Source: Myxococcales bacterium (lineage in GTDB: Bacteria > Myxococcota_A > Polyangia > Nannocystales > Nannocystaceae). Taken from it: a stretch of DNA of 64,000 nucleotides. Position numbers and translations under genes: made by a program. Each line of letters starts with the position of its first letter. Position 1 is the first letter of the stretch. A model generated the notes under the pieces. It had not been told where the DNA came from. It searched no databases and worked only from the letters and a program-made list of their open reading frames with translations. The stretch lies in contig JACKDV010000012.1 in assembly GCA_020633315.1 (NCBI GenBank), positions 175,775 to 239,774 on the forward strand, in the 5' to 3' direction. Of the stretch, positions 8,239 to 19,041 are shown piece after piece.

Positions 8239-8925
8239 ATGAGCGCTTCCCCCTCTTCCCGCCATGTCTGGACCTCCACCATCGGCCTCAAGCTCCTGAT
8301 GGCCGTCACCGGGCTGGGCATGGTCGGTTTCGTCTTGATCCACATGGCCGGGCATCTGCAGATGTTCCAGGGCAAGGACGCGTACAACTCGTACGCGGCC
8401 TTCATGCAGGGCCTGGGCGGCATCAAGTGGCTCGCCCGCTTCGGCCTGCTCGCCGTCATCGCGGTGCACATCGCCTGCGCGGTCAAGCTCACCGCCCGCA
8501 ACGTGGCCGCCCGCCCCAACCGCTACGCAGCGCTGCGGGCTCAGCGCAGCACGCCCTGGGGACGCAGCATGATCCTCAGCGGCTGGGTGGTGGTCGCGTT
8601 CCTGGCCTTCCACCTCGCCCACTTCACCGGCGAGGTCGTGCTCTACGACCCCAGCCTGCACGACGCCCTGGGGCGGCGCGACGTCTACACGAACTTCGTG
8701 CACAGCTTCGAGAACCCGCTGGTCACCATCACCTACCTGCTGGCGGTGGTCGCGGTCTCGCTGCACCTGAGCCACGCGGTCAGCAGCATGTTCCGCACCA
8801 TCGGCCTCGCGGAGGGGCGCTTCAAGGCGCCGTTCGAGAAGGTCGGTCCCGCGGTCGCCGTGGTGACCGGCCTGGGCTTCGCCATCGTGCCGCTGGCCTG
8901 CCTGCTCGGCCTGGTGAAGGCCTGA
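8239..8925 (+). CDS. sdhC: Succinate dehydrogenase cytochrome b subunit
   Basis: Encodes 228 residues with five hydrophobic segments. It is the single large membrane subunit of B-type succinate dehydrogenase/fumarate reductase, as in Bacteroidetes and epsilonproteobacteria, which carries di-heme cytochrome b and the quinone site. Histidines placed in membrane segments (HMAGH near residue 38, HIAC near 78, FHLAHF near 126, HLSH near 178) are candidate heme ligands. The start ATG 8239 gives MSASPSSRHVW; an in-frame ATG at 8179 would add 20 non-conserved residues. It is followed after 40 bases by sdhA and forms the sdhCAB operon. No separate sdhD is present or expected in this type. Confidence 0.95.
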   Translation: MSASPSSRHVWTSTIGLKLLMAVTGLGMVGFVLIHMAGHLQMFQGKDAYNSYAAFMQGLGGIKWLARFGLLAVIAVHIACAVKLTARNVAARPNRYAALRAQRSTPWGRSMILSGWVVVAFLAFHLAHFTGEVVLYDPSLHDALGRRDVYTNFVHSFENPLVTITYLLAVVAVSLHLSHAVSSMFRTIGLAEGRFKAPFEKVGPAVAVVTGLGFAIVPLACLLGLVKA

Positions 8926-8965
8926 GCCTCCGTCCCTTCGATCCCGTCCTCAGCGAGCCTCTGCA

Positions 8966-10897
<1,932 letters not shown>

Positions 10898-10905
10898 GCG
10901 GAGCC

Positions 10906-11676
10906 ATGAAGGTCAAGTTCAAGATCTGGCGACAGAAGGGCCCCAAGGACGCGGGCGGCTTTCGGACCTACGACGTCGAGGTGGCCGAGGAGATGTCCTT
11001 CCTCGAGGCCATCGACGTGCTCAACGAGCAGCTCATCCGCAACCACGACAAGCACCCCGAGGGTCCCATCGCCTTCGACCACGACTGCCGCGAGGGCATC
11101 TGTGGCATGTGCTCGATGGTGATCGACGGCGTGCCCCACGGGCCGCGGGGGGGCACCACCACCTGTCAGCTCCACATGCGGGAGTTCGCCCGCCGGGGCT
11201 TCCGCGACGGCGACACCATCACCGTGGAGCCGTTCCGGGCCAAGGCCTTCCCCGTGCTGCGCGACCTCATCGTCGATCGCAGCTCCTTCGATCGGATCCA
11301 GCAGGCCGGCGGCTATGTGTCGGTGGGCACCGGCTCGGCGCCCGACGCCAACGCGATCCCCATCGGCAAGGCCGAGGCCGACCTGGCCTTCGACTACGCC
11401 GCCTGCATCGGCTGCGGCGCCTGCGTGGCCGCGTGCCCCAACGCCTCGGCCATGCTCTTCGTGGGCGCCAAGGTCAGCCACCTCGCGCTGCTGCCCCAGG
11501 GCCAGGTCGAGCGCAGCCAGCGGGCGGTGAGGATGCTGGGCACGATGGACGCCGAGGGCTTCGGCGGCTGCACCAACCACGGCGAGTGCGAGGCGGCCTG
11601 CCCCAAGGAGATCAGCACCGACGCCATCGTCTCCCTCAACCGCGAGCTGATGCGCGCCGCCATCCGGGCGCGCTAG
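10906..11676 (+). CDS. sdhB: Succinate dehydrogenase iron-sulfur subunit
   Basis: Encodes 256 residues. It carries the three clusters that pass electrons from FAD to the quinone site. The [2Fe-2S] ligands lie in CREGICGMC and a later TTTCQ cysteine (residues 60-90), the [4Fe-4S] site is CIGCGACVAACP near residue 166, and the [3Fe-4S]/[4Fe-4S] site is CTNHGECEAACP near residue 222. The start ATG 10906 follows a GGAG Shine-Dalgarno and lies 8 bases after the sdhA stop. With sdhC and sdhA it makes a complete complex II of the three-gene type. The next gene starts 9 bases after its stop. Confidence 0.97.
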   Translation: MKVKFKIWRQKGPKDAGGFRTYDVEVAEEMSFLEAIDVLNEQLIRNHDKHPEGPIAFDHDCREGICGMCSMVIDGVPHGPRGGTTTCQLHMREFARRGFRDGDTITVEPFRAKAFPVLRDLIVDRSSFDRIQQAGGYVSVGTGSAPDANAIPIGKAEADLAFDYAACIGCGACVAACPNASAMLFVGAKVSHLALLPQGQVERSQRAVRMLGTMDAEGFGGCTNHGECEAACPKEISTDAIVSLNRELMRAAIRAR

Positions 11677-11685
11677 GCCGCGGCC

Positions 11686-11961
11686 GTGCCGGCACCCCGC
11701 GTCGAGATCCGCTACTGCCAGCGCTGCCGCTTCGTGCTGCGCGCGGGCTGGCTCGCCCAGGAGTTGCTGATGACCCTGGGCGACGCCATCGGCGAGCTGG
11801 CCCTGGTGCCCGGCGACGGCGGGCTCTTCGAGGTGTGGGTGGAGGGGCAGCGGGTGTTCGCCAAGGCCGAGGCGGGCCGCTTCCCCGAGGCCAAGGAGCT
11901 CAAGCAGCTCGTTCGCGACCGGGTGGCGCCACAGCGGGACCTGGGGCACAGCGATCGCTGA
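11686..11961 (+). CDS. SelW/SelT/SelH-family (Rdx) thioredoxin-like protein
   Basis: Encodes 91 residues starting at GTG 11686. It matches the small Rdx family throughout: YCQRC at the N-terminus (CxxC redox pair where selenoproteins have CxxU), LRAGWLAQELL, PGDGGLFEVWV, FPEAKELKQLVRDRVAP and the closing DLGHSDR. The second redox position is encoded as Cys, so no selenocysteine machinery is needed. Members are thought to act in thiol redox homeostasis, with substrates unknown. It is only 9 bases after sdhB and may be the fourth gene of that operon. There is no in-frame ATG, so GTG is the likely start. Confidence 0.9.
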   Translation: MPAPRVEIRYCQRCRFVLRAGWLAQELLMTLGDAIGELALVPGDGGLFEVWVEGQRVFAKAEAGRFPEAKELKQLVRDRVAPQRDLGHSDR

Positions 11962-12001
11962 TCGCCCGTGTCCGCTCGTGAGGGTGTGGTACCCGTGCAC
12001 G

Positions 12002-12631
12002 GTGACCTGCGTCTCGCTCGACTCCCGTGCCCTGTTCCTCGCTCTCGTCCTCGGCCTCGTCCCGTCCGCTGGGTGTGACGCCAAGCAGGAGACGAAGCCA
12101 GATGTCGCCGCGCCGGCGGCCGAGCCGGCGCACGAGGCCGAGGCCCCCGCGAAGGCGGCCGATGTCGAGGCGAGGCCCGAGCCCGACCCGGTCGATGCGG
12201 CGGAGGCCGGGCGGCCCCAGGTCGGCGCGAGCATCGAGCTCGAGGCGGTCACCGACGACGCGCTCGGCTATCGCATCGAGCTCCCCAAGGGCTCCAAGGT
12301 CCTGCAGAAGGACGACGAGCTCGGGGTCCACACCTACAGCATGGTGTTCGCGGACGGGATGCACGAGCTCAACACCCACATCACCACCACCACCCATCCC
12401 GATCTGGCGAGCCTCGAGGCGCGGGTGGGCGAGAGCGGCCCCCGGGCGGTCGACGGGGCCGAAGAGCTCGAGGGGGGCAAGCTCCGTGTCCACACCAAGG
12501 AGCTCGAGGTCTTCGGGGTCGAGGTCTGGGTGGCGCTGAAGGGCAAGGCGCTCGAGGCTCGCTGCTCGGGGCCCGCCGAGCACCGCAGCGATCTGGCTCG
12601 GATCTGCAGCTCGATCGAGTCGACCCGGTGA
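12002..12631 (+). CDS. Small lipoprotein of unknown function
   Basis: Encodes about 209 residues. The signal peptide (RALFLALVLGLVPSAGC) ends in a lipobox with Cys25, followed by a Glu/Ala/Pro-rich linker to about residue 75. The folded part reads LGYRIELPKGSKVLQ, AHT-free beta strands with VFADGMHELNTHITT, and ends in GKALEARCSGPAEHRSDLARICSSI, where two cysteines could pair. This shape, an LPKG-type beta domain, is common in secreted proteins of myxobacteria but has no named function known to me. The start is uncertain: GTG codons at 11978, 11984 and 12002 are in frame, and 12002 gives the most normal signal peptide. Confidence 0.8.
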   Translation: MTCVSLDSRALFLALVLGLVPSAGCDAKQETKPDVAAPAAEPAHEAEAPAKAADVEARPEPDPVDAAEAGRPQVGASIELEAVTDDALGYRIELPKGSKVLQKDDELGVHTYSMVFADGMHELNTHITTTTHPDLASLEARVGESGPRAVDGAEELEGGKLRVHTKELEVFGVEVWVALKGKALEARCSGPAEHRSDLARICSSIESTR

Positions 12632-12729
12632 TCGCCGTCGGCTGCTCCATGGGGCGCCGGCCATGCGGCGGGCGGTGCCCTGGTCGTCGGAGTCGACGTA
12701 GGGCATGGACATGGTCGGACGGGATCGCT

Positions 12730-13176
12730 TCAGTCCCCGTACCGCTTCACGAGCTTTCGATACGCGCCACGCGGAGTGTCCCACTCGGCCTCACTGGCGG
12801 GCAGAGCCACAGCGGCCTGCACGAGCTCGGTTGGTGGTAGGTAGTCGTGACGCTTGACGTAGTGAAGCAAGAGGCTCGGTGCGATGTAGATGACCTCATC
12901 GTGTGGGGACGGGAACCACGCCTCGGACATGCCAAGCAGGAATTCCCTGCCTTCGATTGCCTCGGAGATGTGCTCGTGCTCGCAGAGTGGGCATCCGTGG
13001 ATTCCGCGCATTGGATTGCGCAAGGGCAGTGTTGCGGCCTCGATCTTCGCCAGCAAGCCCGGGGGCGTGGGCGCTTGGCAAAATGGAACACTCTCCGAGA
13101 GCCACCCCACGTTCTTCAGGGACGCCTTGGAGGTCATCCTCGTATACGAATACGGGCTCAAGTCATCGAACTGCAT
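12730..13176 (-). CDS. DUF7919-like small cytosolic protein
   Basis: Encodes 148 residues without signal peptide or membrane segment. The order of conserved phrases (FDDLSPYSYT, NVGWLSESVPF, RGIHGCPLCEHEH, VIYIAPSLLLHYVKRHDYLPP) matches, from memory, a family of unknown function called DUF7919, often found as isolated or immunity-like genes. The CPLC and nearby His residues could bind a metal. Its codon use is less biased to G/C at the third position than its neighbours, which suggests later arrival. The start is the ATG at 13176; the 98 bases between this stop and the preceding plus-strand gene hold nothing recognisable. Confidence 0.75.
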   Translation of the reverse strand: MQFDDLSPYSYTRMTSKASLKNVGWLSESVPFCQAPTPPGLLAKIEAATLPLRNPMRGIHGCPLCEHEHISEAIEGREFLLGMSEAWFPSPHDEVIYIAPSLLLHYVKRHDYLPPTELVQAAVALPASEAEWDTPRGAYRKLVKRYGD

Positions 13177-13249
13177 GCGAGCGACTACCTTGGTGAGCAG
13201 GAGCCATGCCGCGGGTGTCCATCATGAGAGGCACTGGGCACAGTAGGAC

Positions 13250-14161
13250 TCAGGGCGACCGTACGCGAGGTCCGCTCGATCGCCTCTGTCCTCCGAGGAT
13301 GACCGCCCCGTCCGCGGCCGTGAGGGTCGCTCGCAACCAGCGGATCACCGCGCGTATCTTCGGTAGCTGTTGCTTCGAGCGGTGGACGACCAGCCACAGG
13401 TCACGCGTGGGCGCGGGGCCGGGCGACTCGCCGCCGGCGGCCTCGGCCTCGATCTCGATCACGGCCAGCTGTCGGGCGAGACTCCACGGCAAGAGGGCGA
13501 CCCCGAGGCCCGACTCGACGGCGAGCCCGAGGGCCTCGACGCCCTCGAGGGCGAGCCGCGGCGGGCGACCCGGGAAGCAGCGCTCCACGTAGCGCTGCTC
13601 GGGGAGACGGGCCAAGGTCCCGGCGAGGCAGAGCCACGGCGTCTCATCGTCGAGCGCGAGCGAGGGCGCGGCGTAGAGGCCGTAGGTCTCGGTCAGCATG
13701 CGCTGTACCGCGAGCTCGCCGCGCTCGGGGCGGGCGAAGCGGAGGGCGATGTCGGCCTCGCCCGCGGCGAGGCTGTGGACGTGGTTGTCGGCGAGCAGGC
13801 GCAGGCGCAGCCCGGGGCTCTGGGCGTAGAAGTCGGGGAGGGCGTGGACGAGCACCCAGCGGATGAGCTCACCCACGGTGGTGACGCTGACCTCTCCGCG
13901 GAGCTCCAGCGTGTCCTCGAGGGCAGCATGGGCCGCGAGGGCGGCCTCGGTCATCGGCTCGACGGCGGCGAGGAGCAGCTCGCCTCGCTGGGTCAGGCGT
14001 ACCGGGCTCGAGCGGAGCAGGAGCGGAGATCCGGCCTCGCCCTCGAGCTTGGCGAGCCGGCGACTGACGGTCGACTGACTGAGGCCGAGCGCCTGCGCGC
14101 CCGCGGTCAGCGAGCCGAGCCGAGCGACGGCCTCGAAGGTCTGGAGGAGATCCCAGTCCAT
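13250..14161 (-). CDS. LysR-family transcriptional regulator
   Basis: Encodes 303 residues, the normal LysR length. The N-terminal winged helix-turn-helix is clear (MDWDLLQTFEAVARLGS, then ALGLSQSTVSRRLAKLE, residues 1-50). The remainder is the type 2 periplasmic-binding-like effector domain, including VESGLGVALLPWSLA near residue 240. It is divergently transcribed from the metallo-beta-lactamase-fold gene at 14234 with 72 bases between the starts, the usual arrangement in which a LysR protein controls both itself and its neighbour. The inducer is unknown. The start ATG 14161 is fixed by the HTH; the frame is open further upstream but that is the shadow of the opposite gene. Confidence 0.93.
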   Translation of the reverse strand: MDWDLLQTFEAVARLGSLTAGAQALGLSQSTVSRRLAKLEGEAGSPLLLRSSPVRLTQRGELLLAAVEPMTEAALAAHAALEDTLELRGEVSVTTVGELIRWVLVHALPDFYAQSPGLRLRLLADNHVHSLAAGEADIALRFARPERGELAVQRMLTETYGLYAAPSLALDDETPWLCLAGTLARLPEQRYVERCFPGRPPRLALEGVEALGLAVESGLGVALLPWSLARQLAVIEIEAEAAGGESPGPAPTRDLWLVVHRSKQQLPKIRAVIRWLRATLTAADGAVILGGQRRSSGPRVRSP

Positions 14162-14233
14162 GCGTTTTCGGATTCCTGGATGCTGAGAATGGGCGTTGTC
14201 ATCCTCTGGCGCAAGCCTCAAGCATGGGGAGCC
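14162..14233. promoter_or_regulatory. Shared promoter region of the LysR/MBL pair
   Basis: A 72-base divergent intergenic region between the two start codons, less GC-rich than the genes. LysR proteins normally bind such regions at T-N11-A sites, but no single site stands out clearly by eye. Confidence 0.4.
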
Positions 14234-15076
14234 ATGATCATTCACCACCTCCGCAACGCCAGCGCTGTCGTCCAGATCGCGGAGCACCGCCTCTTGGTGG
14301 ATCCGATGTTCTCGGAGCCGGGGAGCCTGCCGAGCTTCCGCTTCCTCGCCCGCGGCGGCCAGCGCAACCCGATCGTCCCGCTGCCCGCGACGAGCGAGGC
14401 GGCCCTCGAGGGCGTGAGCGGGGTGCTCATCACCCACGAGCACCCCGATCACCTCGACCGGCCGGGGCTCGCGTGGATCCGCGAGCGAGGCCTGCCGGTC
14501 TGGGCCAACGGCGTCGACGCGGCGAGCCTCCGGCGCAAGGGGCTCGAGGTCCACGAGCTGGTCGACGGGGCGCTGGGGATGCGGATCGAGACCATCCCGA
14601 GCCGTCACGGCCGCGGGCTCGTCGGCTGGTTGATGGGCCCGGTCGCCGGCTACTACCTCGCCCACCCCGACGAGCCGAGCCTCTATCTCGTCGGCGACGC
14701 GGTCCTCACGGATGCGGTGCTGGAGGCGATCGATCGCCTCCAGCCCGACGTCATCGTCGCCCCCGCTGGGACGGCAAGCTTCGGCCTGGGCGAGATCCTC
14801 TTCTCCGTCGACGAGCTCGTGACCCTCGCGCAGCGGGCGAAGGGGGCGCTGCTCTTCAACCACCTCGAGGCGGTCGATCACTGCCGGACGACGCGGTCGC
14901 AGCTCCGGGCGCGGATGGCCGCCGAGGGTCTCACGCAGCGGGTGCACGTCCCCGAGGACGGGGAGGTGCTGCGCTTCGACGAGCGGCGCACGAGGACGCA
15001 CGCCGAGCCGCGAGTGACGGCGACGCCTCGGCCGGGGCTCCAGAAGTGGCTGACCGCGAAGATGGCGGGGACCTAG
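14234..15076 (+). CDS. Metallo-beta-lactamase-fold metal-dependent hydrolase
   Basis: Encodes 280 residues. The core is the UlaG/RomA-like variant of the MBL fold: MIIHHLRNASAVVQIAEHRLLVDPMF at the start, the metal motif THEHPDHLD (HxHxDH) near residue 70, a further His in IPSRHGRG near 120, and the aspartate in YLVGDAV near 155. A late histidine (LFNHLEAVDHC) could complete the dinuclear metal site. Such proteins hydrolyse lactones or phosphoesters; the substrate here is unknown. It is divergent from and likely regulated by the LysR gene. The ATG at 14234 is preceded by GGGGAG, a good ribosome-binding site. Confidence 0.9.
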   Translation: MIIHHLRNASAVVQIAEHRLLVDPMFSEPGSLPSFRFLARGGQRNPIVPLPATSEAALEGVSGVLITHEHPDHLDRPGLAWIRERGLPVWANGVDAASLRRKGLEVHELVDGALGMRIETIPSRHGRGLVGWLMGPVAGYYLAHPDEPSLYLVGDAVLTDAVLEAIDRLQPDVIVAPAGTASFGLGEILFSVDELVTLAQRAKGALLFNHLEAVDHCRTTRSQLRARMAAEGLTQRVHVPEDGEVLRFDERRTRTHAEPRVTATPRPGLQKWLTAKMAGT

Positions 15077-15277
15077 CGCGTTCTCCTGGGCTCGCCCCCC
15101 GACGAGTGCCTCGAGATCCACGAGACCCGCGAGCTGAAGGGCTCACCGAGGATCGGTGTGCGGCCGAGTGGCCCGAGCTCTTCGAGCCCGACCTGGACGA
15201 CGATGGACGGTAGGGGGCGCCCCGCGGAGCTGGACGCCGGGGGTGCTTTTCGTGCGAGCCGTAGCGCCACGACCGGC

Positions 15278-15283
15278 TACGCT
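15278..15283 (+). promoter_or_regulatory. -10 box TACGCT, leaderless-type start
   Basis: TACGCT stands 7 bases before the ATG at 15291. This places the transcription start at or beside the start codon and supports the choice of that start. Confidence 0.45.
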
Positions 15284-15290
15284 CTCGTCC

Positions 15291-15491
15291 ATGACCGTGC
15301 GCCCGCGGTGGTGGATCTACGTGCTGGGGCTCGCCCTGCTCGCACCCGCGATCCTGCTGGCCTGGCACGGCGACTGGACCCCGCTGCTCCTGCTGCTGGC
15401 TCCGAGCGCGCTCGCGGGGCTCGCCATCGTCGCGATCATCGCGGGCGGAGCGTGGAGCAACCGCAGGAGCGACCGCCGGGACCGAAGGTAG
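15291..15491 (+). CDS. Small two-helix membrane protein
   Basis: Encodes 66 residues. It has two hydrophobic stretches, WWIYVLGLALLAPAILLAW and LLLLLAPSALAGLAIVAII, separated by a short HGDWTP loop, and a basic tail (NRRSDRRDRR) that would stay in the cytoplasm by the positive-inside rule. No family is recognised and no partner is apparent; the preceding gene ends 214 bases upstream and the next is convergent. The start is supported by the TACGCT box 7 bases upstream. An in-frame start 135 bases earlier would add a non-hydrophobic, low-complexity segment and is less likely. Confidence 0.55.
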   Translation: MTVRPRWWIYVLGLALLAPAILLAWHGDWTPLLLLLAPSALAGLAIVAIIAGGAWSNRRSDRRDRR

Positions 15492-15624
15492 CGCCGGCCT
15501 CGATCCGCGGCGCGGCGGCATCGCGAGCGTTGCGGGTCTCGTCTCTCCATGCTGCCTACACCTGCAGGGCGAAGCCCTGCCGACTCTCGTGGGCGGAATC
15601 GACTCCTTGGCTCGAGTGAGCACG

Positions 15625-17418
15625 CTACGGCAGGTCGGCCGCCGCTGTGATCCACTTGGTGTCGATGTCCACCTCGACCACGTCGAGCGTGGTCAAGTCC
15701 ACCAGGTGGAGCAGTTGCGGAGCATCGAAGCCCGGGCCCGACTCGCGGTACGCAACGACGGACTCGTCCCTTGAGAACTGCGGTCCGTAGCCGACATCGA
15801 CGTCCCTCCCGAGCGCGTCGTTGATGATCGTCGACACGCCTACTTCGGCGCCGGAGACATCGGCAAGGGCGAGCTGCCGGACGCTCGGCGAGCCGGAGAA
15901 TGCCGCGTGCAGCAGCTTGGTGCCGGTGCTCGAGAAGACCAGCTCCTCGTCGGCCCAGGTCGCGGGGTCGCCGACTCGCTCGGGGGCTCCGGGCGTGTCT
16001 CCCGAGACGTCCACGCGGAACAGACCTGGCCGCTCGGCGTCGATCTGGCCGAACATGTAGAGCCAGTGCCCGTCGGCGTCGAACCGCCAGATCATCATCT
16101 CTCCGCCGTCGATGAGCCCCTCGGAGACGCGCACGGGATCGCCGGGAGGCGTCGACGAGGCATCGACCACGTAGACGTCGGTCTGCTCGGGTCCCTCGTG
16201 GCGACCCATGTACGCGATCCACCGGCCGTCGGGGGACCAACCCCAGTCGGTGACCTCGACCCCAGAGTCCGACGGCGTGCTCACGCGAATCGGAGGGGCG
16301 GGCGCTCCCCCGCCCAGGTCGACGAGCATCAGCTCGCCCATCAGCTCCCCCTCGGCGCCGAGGTAGTACACCAGCGCGTGACCGTCGGAGGCGATGCTCG
16401 GGCGACGGATCTGCAGCGGGGCCGCGAGCGGATCGTCGAGGCGAACGGGGGTCCCCGGCATCGGGGTGGAGACGTCGACGAGCCACAACGACAGCGCGAG
16501 GGGGTTGGCCGGCTCGTCGCTGTCGACCACGTAGATCATCGCATCGAGCCCGGGCACGAATTGCGGCACGTGGAGCTGCTGCATCGGATCCACGGGCGCG
16601 CTGATCCGTACCGCGGTCATGGGATCGGGCGGGTTGGCGGGAGCGATCCATGCCTCCGGTGGGCCGCCTTCGGGCGTGCGAAGGTAGCCAATGCGAGATC
16701 CGTCGTGGTCGACCGAGAACCCCGACGAGACGCGCTCGCCCGGTCCAGAGACCACGAGGGGCACGGGTGCTCCTACGATCCCGTCGGCCGCCGGTGCCAG
16801 GTAGATGCCCGATGCGGAGCCGTCGAGCGTTGCGGCCGAGAACAGGAACGACGAGGTCGACGCGACCCACTCGGGATACTGCAAGGTTGCGCCCGCGGGG
16901 ACGGGGGTGACCGCGAGGCTCGTCGCCGGACCCGGCGGATCGGACCTCAGGTCCCTGACCTCGCACGGGTGCGCCGCGTCGCCCGGGGCCGCGGTGCAGT
17001 AGACCAGCGTGAGCCCCTGGTCGACCACGTCGGCCCAGATCACGGACGCGTTCTCGGGAAGCTCGGGCACGAGCTCCACGAGGGACACGACCCCGCCCTG
17101 GGCGTACGTCAGCAAGTGGGGCCGAGTGAGGTTGTCGGTCTCGGTGAGCACACGCTCGCCCACGATGAAGCGCGCGTTCCCGTCGGGCAGATCCTCCCCC
17201 GTGGTCTCGCCCCCCGTGGTCTCGTCCCCGGTCGTCGAGTCGGCCATCGAGGTGTCGTCGGCCATGCCCGTCGAGATCCCAGAGCCTGCCTCCGTACCCG
17301 CAGTGCTCCCATCGCCGGTGCTCGAGCCGTCCGCGGCCGGCGTCTCGTCGTCGGGACAGCCCGCGGTCGCCACGGCGAGGAGCGCACATAGGCCTACCCT
17401 TGTCGTCTGCTGGAGCAT
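15625..17418 (-). CDS. Lipoprotein with TolB-like beta-propeller
   Basis: Encodes 597 residues. The lipobox ATAGC gives Cys21, then about 55 residues rich in Ser/Thr/Gly/Asp/Glu. The body is made of repeated PD40/TolB-type blades: FSVDHDGSRIGYLRT, PSIASDGHALVYYLG, WGWSPDGRWIAYMGR, WRFDADGHWLYMFGQ and PQFSRDESVVAYRES. Such propellers usually bind proteins or peptides rather than catalyse. It resembles in plan the lipoprotein at 482-2089 but the sequences are not close. The ATG 17418 is the start of the signal peptide; the reverse frame remains open beyond it only because it is antisense to the methyltransferase gene. The two genes are divergent with 129 bases between. Confidence 0.9.
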   Translation of the reverse strand: MLQQTTRVGLCALLAVATAGCPDDETPAADGSSTGDGSTAGTEAGSGISTGMADDTSMADSTTGDETTGGETTGEDLPDGNARFIVGERVLTETDNLTRPHLLTYAQGGVVSLVELVPELPENASVIWADVVDQGLTLVYCTAAPGDAAHPCEVRDLRSDPPGPATSLAVTPVPAGATLQYPEWVASTSSFLFSAATLDGSASGIYLAPAADGIVGAPVPLVVSGPGERVSSGFSVDHDGSRIGYLRTPEGGPPEAWIAPANPPDPMTAVRISAPVDPMQQLHVPQFVPGLDAMIYVVDSDEPANPLALSLWLVDVSTPMPGTPVRLDDPLAAPLQIRRPSIASDGHALVYYLGAEGELMGELMLVDLGGGAPAPPIRVSTPSDSGVEVTDWGWSPDGRWIAYMGRHEGPEQTDVYVVDASSTPPGDPVRVSEGLIDGGEMMIWRFDADGHWLYMFGQIDAERPGLFRVDVSGDTPGAPERVGDPATWADEELVFSSTGTKLLHAAFSGSPSVRQLALADVSGAEVGVSTIINDALGRDVDVGYGPQFSRDESVVAYRESGPGFDAPQLLHLVDLTTLDVVEVDIDTKWITAAADLP

Positions 17419-17547
17419 GGTCACGCGCCGGTAGTGCCCGCGGTACGGGTTTCGATCACCACGCATCCACCACTCGAGCTCGGCGGAGCTCGGGGGGCGA
17501 GGCCATCGACGAACGCGGCGGGCTGCGAGATCCTCGGGCCGCGGCCC

Positions 17548-19002
17548 ATGCCCTCCACCGCCTACGACGAGGTCCCCTACGAGGACTACCCGGTCACCGA
17601 GACCCACGTGGATGGGCTCTACCTCGCGGCGAGACGAGCGGGGCTGGCAGCGGCTCGCCCCGAGCGAGCCCGGGTGCTCGAGCTCGGCTGTGCCCACGGC
17701 GTGAACCTGATGCCGATGGCCTTCCACCTGCCCGAGGCGTCGCTCGTGGGGGTGGACCTGTCCCTGCAGCAGATCGAGCGCGGGCGCGAGCGCGTGCGGG
17801 CGCTGGGGCTGGACAACCTCGAGCTGCGGCAGGCCGACGTGCTCGATCTGCACCTGGGCTCGCGGCGCTTCGACTACGTGATCGCGCACGGGCTGTACTC
17901 GTGGGTGCCCGAGCCGGTGCGGGCGCGGGTGCTCGCCCTGTTCCGCGAGACCCTGGACGCGGGCGGGGTGGCCTTCCTCAGCTACAACGCCATGCCGGCC
18001 TGGGGGATCCGCGGGGCGATCGCCCGGGCGCTGCTCGAGGCGGTGGATCTGGAGCGGCCCCCGATCGAGCAGGTCCGCCAGGCGCGGGCCGCCCTGCGCA
18101 CGCTGGAGGCGGTGCAGCCCCTGCGCGGGACCGCGGAGGGCTCGCTGCTGCGCGGGGAGATCGAGGCGCTGCGCCACAAGCCCGACTCGTACCTGCTGCA
18201 CGAGTACCTGGTGCCGGACAACCGCGCGTTCTATCTGCGCGAGGTGGTGGCGCGGGCTCGAGGGGCGGGGCTCGGCTGGGTGGGCGACGTGGCCCCGTCG
18301 AGCCTCTCCCCGGCCGAGACCCGCGCGGCACGGGGCGAGCTGCAGGCGCTGGGGCTCGATCCGCTGAGCACCGAGCAGCTCGTGGACATCGTGGGCTTCC
18401 GGCAGTTCCGGGCCTCGCTGCTGTGCCGCGACGACGCCGAGCGGGGCGAGCCCACGCCGTGGGCCGAGCTGCTGCGCGAGGGCTTCGTGGCCGCGCTGCC
18501 CAGCGAGGGGCGCGACGACGATCCGCCGGCGCTCGCGGAGCTGCTGGCCGCGCTCGGCGAGCGCTGGCCCGAGCTGGCGTCGCCGGCCGAGCTCGCGGCC
18601 GCGCTGGGGCGCGACGAGGCCGAGCTCCTCGCCCCGCTGGAGATCCTGGTGGAGGATCAGCGGGTGCAGCTACGCCCCCGCCGGCTGCCCGCGTGCCGGG
18701 CCGGGGAGCGGCCACGTGCGGCGGTGCTGTCTCGCTTCGAGGCCGCCCACCTGCCGTTCGTGACCACGCCCATGCACGAGCACGCGCCGGTCGATGCCTT
18801 CCATGCCGCGCTCATCGGTCACCTCGACGGGCAGCACACCCGCGCGGAGCTGGTGGAGCTGCTGATCGGCGACATCGCGGCGGGCAACCTGCGGCTGGCG
18901 GCCGAGAGCATGCCGCCGGTGGACGAGCTGCGCCCGGCGCTGGCCCGCACCGTGGAGGCGGCGCTGCAGCGGCTGGGGCTGGCCGGGCTGATGGTGGGCT
19001 GA
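17548..19002 (+). CDS. SAM-dependent methyltransferase with PKMT-type regulatory domain
   Basis: Encodes 484 residues. The class I SAM-binding domain is N-terminal: motif I VLELGCAHGVNLMPM near residue 45, VGVDLSLQQIERG and the motif IV-like FDYVIAHGLYSWV. The middle part (about 210-300) matches the second domain of rickettsial-type protein lysine methyltransferases (PKMT), with LHEYLVPDNRAFYLREVV, and the C-terminal 150 residues look like a winged-helix-rich regulatory tail. In that family the substrate is an outer-membrane protein lysine; here the target is unknown. The start ATG 17548 (MPSTAYDEVPYEDYP) is the conserved beginning; an ATG-like start 114 bases earlier would add non-conserved residues. 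Confidence 0.88.
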   Translation: MPSTAYDEVPYEDYPVTETHVDGLYLAARRAGLAAARPERARVLELGCAHGVNLMPMAFHLPEASLVGVDLSLQQIERGRERVRALGLDNLELRQADVLDLHLGSRRFDYVIAHGLYSWVPEPVRARVLALFRETLDAGGVAFLSYNAMPAWGIRGAIARALLEAVDLERPPIEQVRQARAALRTLEAVQPLRGTAEGSLLRGEIEALRHKPDSYLLHEYLVPDNRAFYLREVVARARGAGLGWVGDVAPSSLSPAETRAARGELQALGLDPLSTEQLVDIVGFRQFRASLLCRDDAERGEPTPWAELLREGFVAALPSEGRDDDPPALAELLAALGERWPELASPAELAAALGRDEAELLAPLEILVEDQRVQLRPRRLPACRAGERPRAAVLSRFEAAHLPFVTTPMHEHAPVDAFHAALIGHLDGQHTRAELVELLIGDIAAGNLRLAAESMPPVDELRPALARTVEAALQRLGLAGLMVG

Positions 19003-19026
19003 CGGGGGCCGAAGCGGCGGCCCCCG
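19003..19026. terminator. Hairpin between convergent genes
   Basis: CGGGGGCC and GGCCCCCG pair around an 8-base loop immediately after the methyltransferase stop and before the end of the convergent lipoprotein gene. There is no T tract, so it may act weakly in both directions. Confidence 0.5.
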
Positions 19027-19041
19027 CCGGCCGCGCGGGCG

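Noticed and set aside
11686..11961. Selenoprotein
   Set aside because: The redox motif is CQRC with an ordinary Cys codon; no in-frame UGA is needed or seen.
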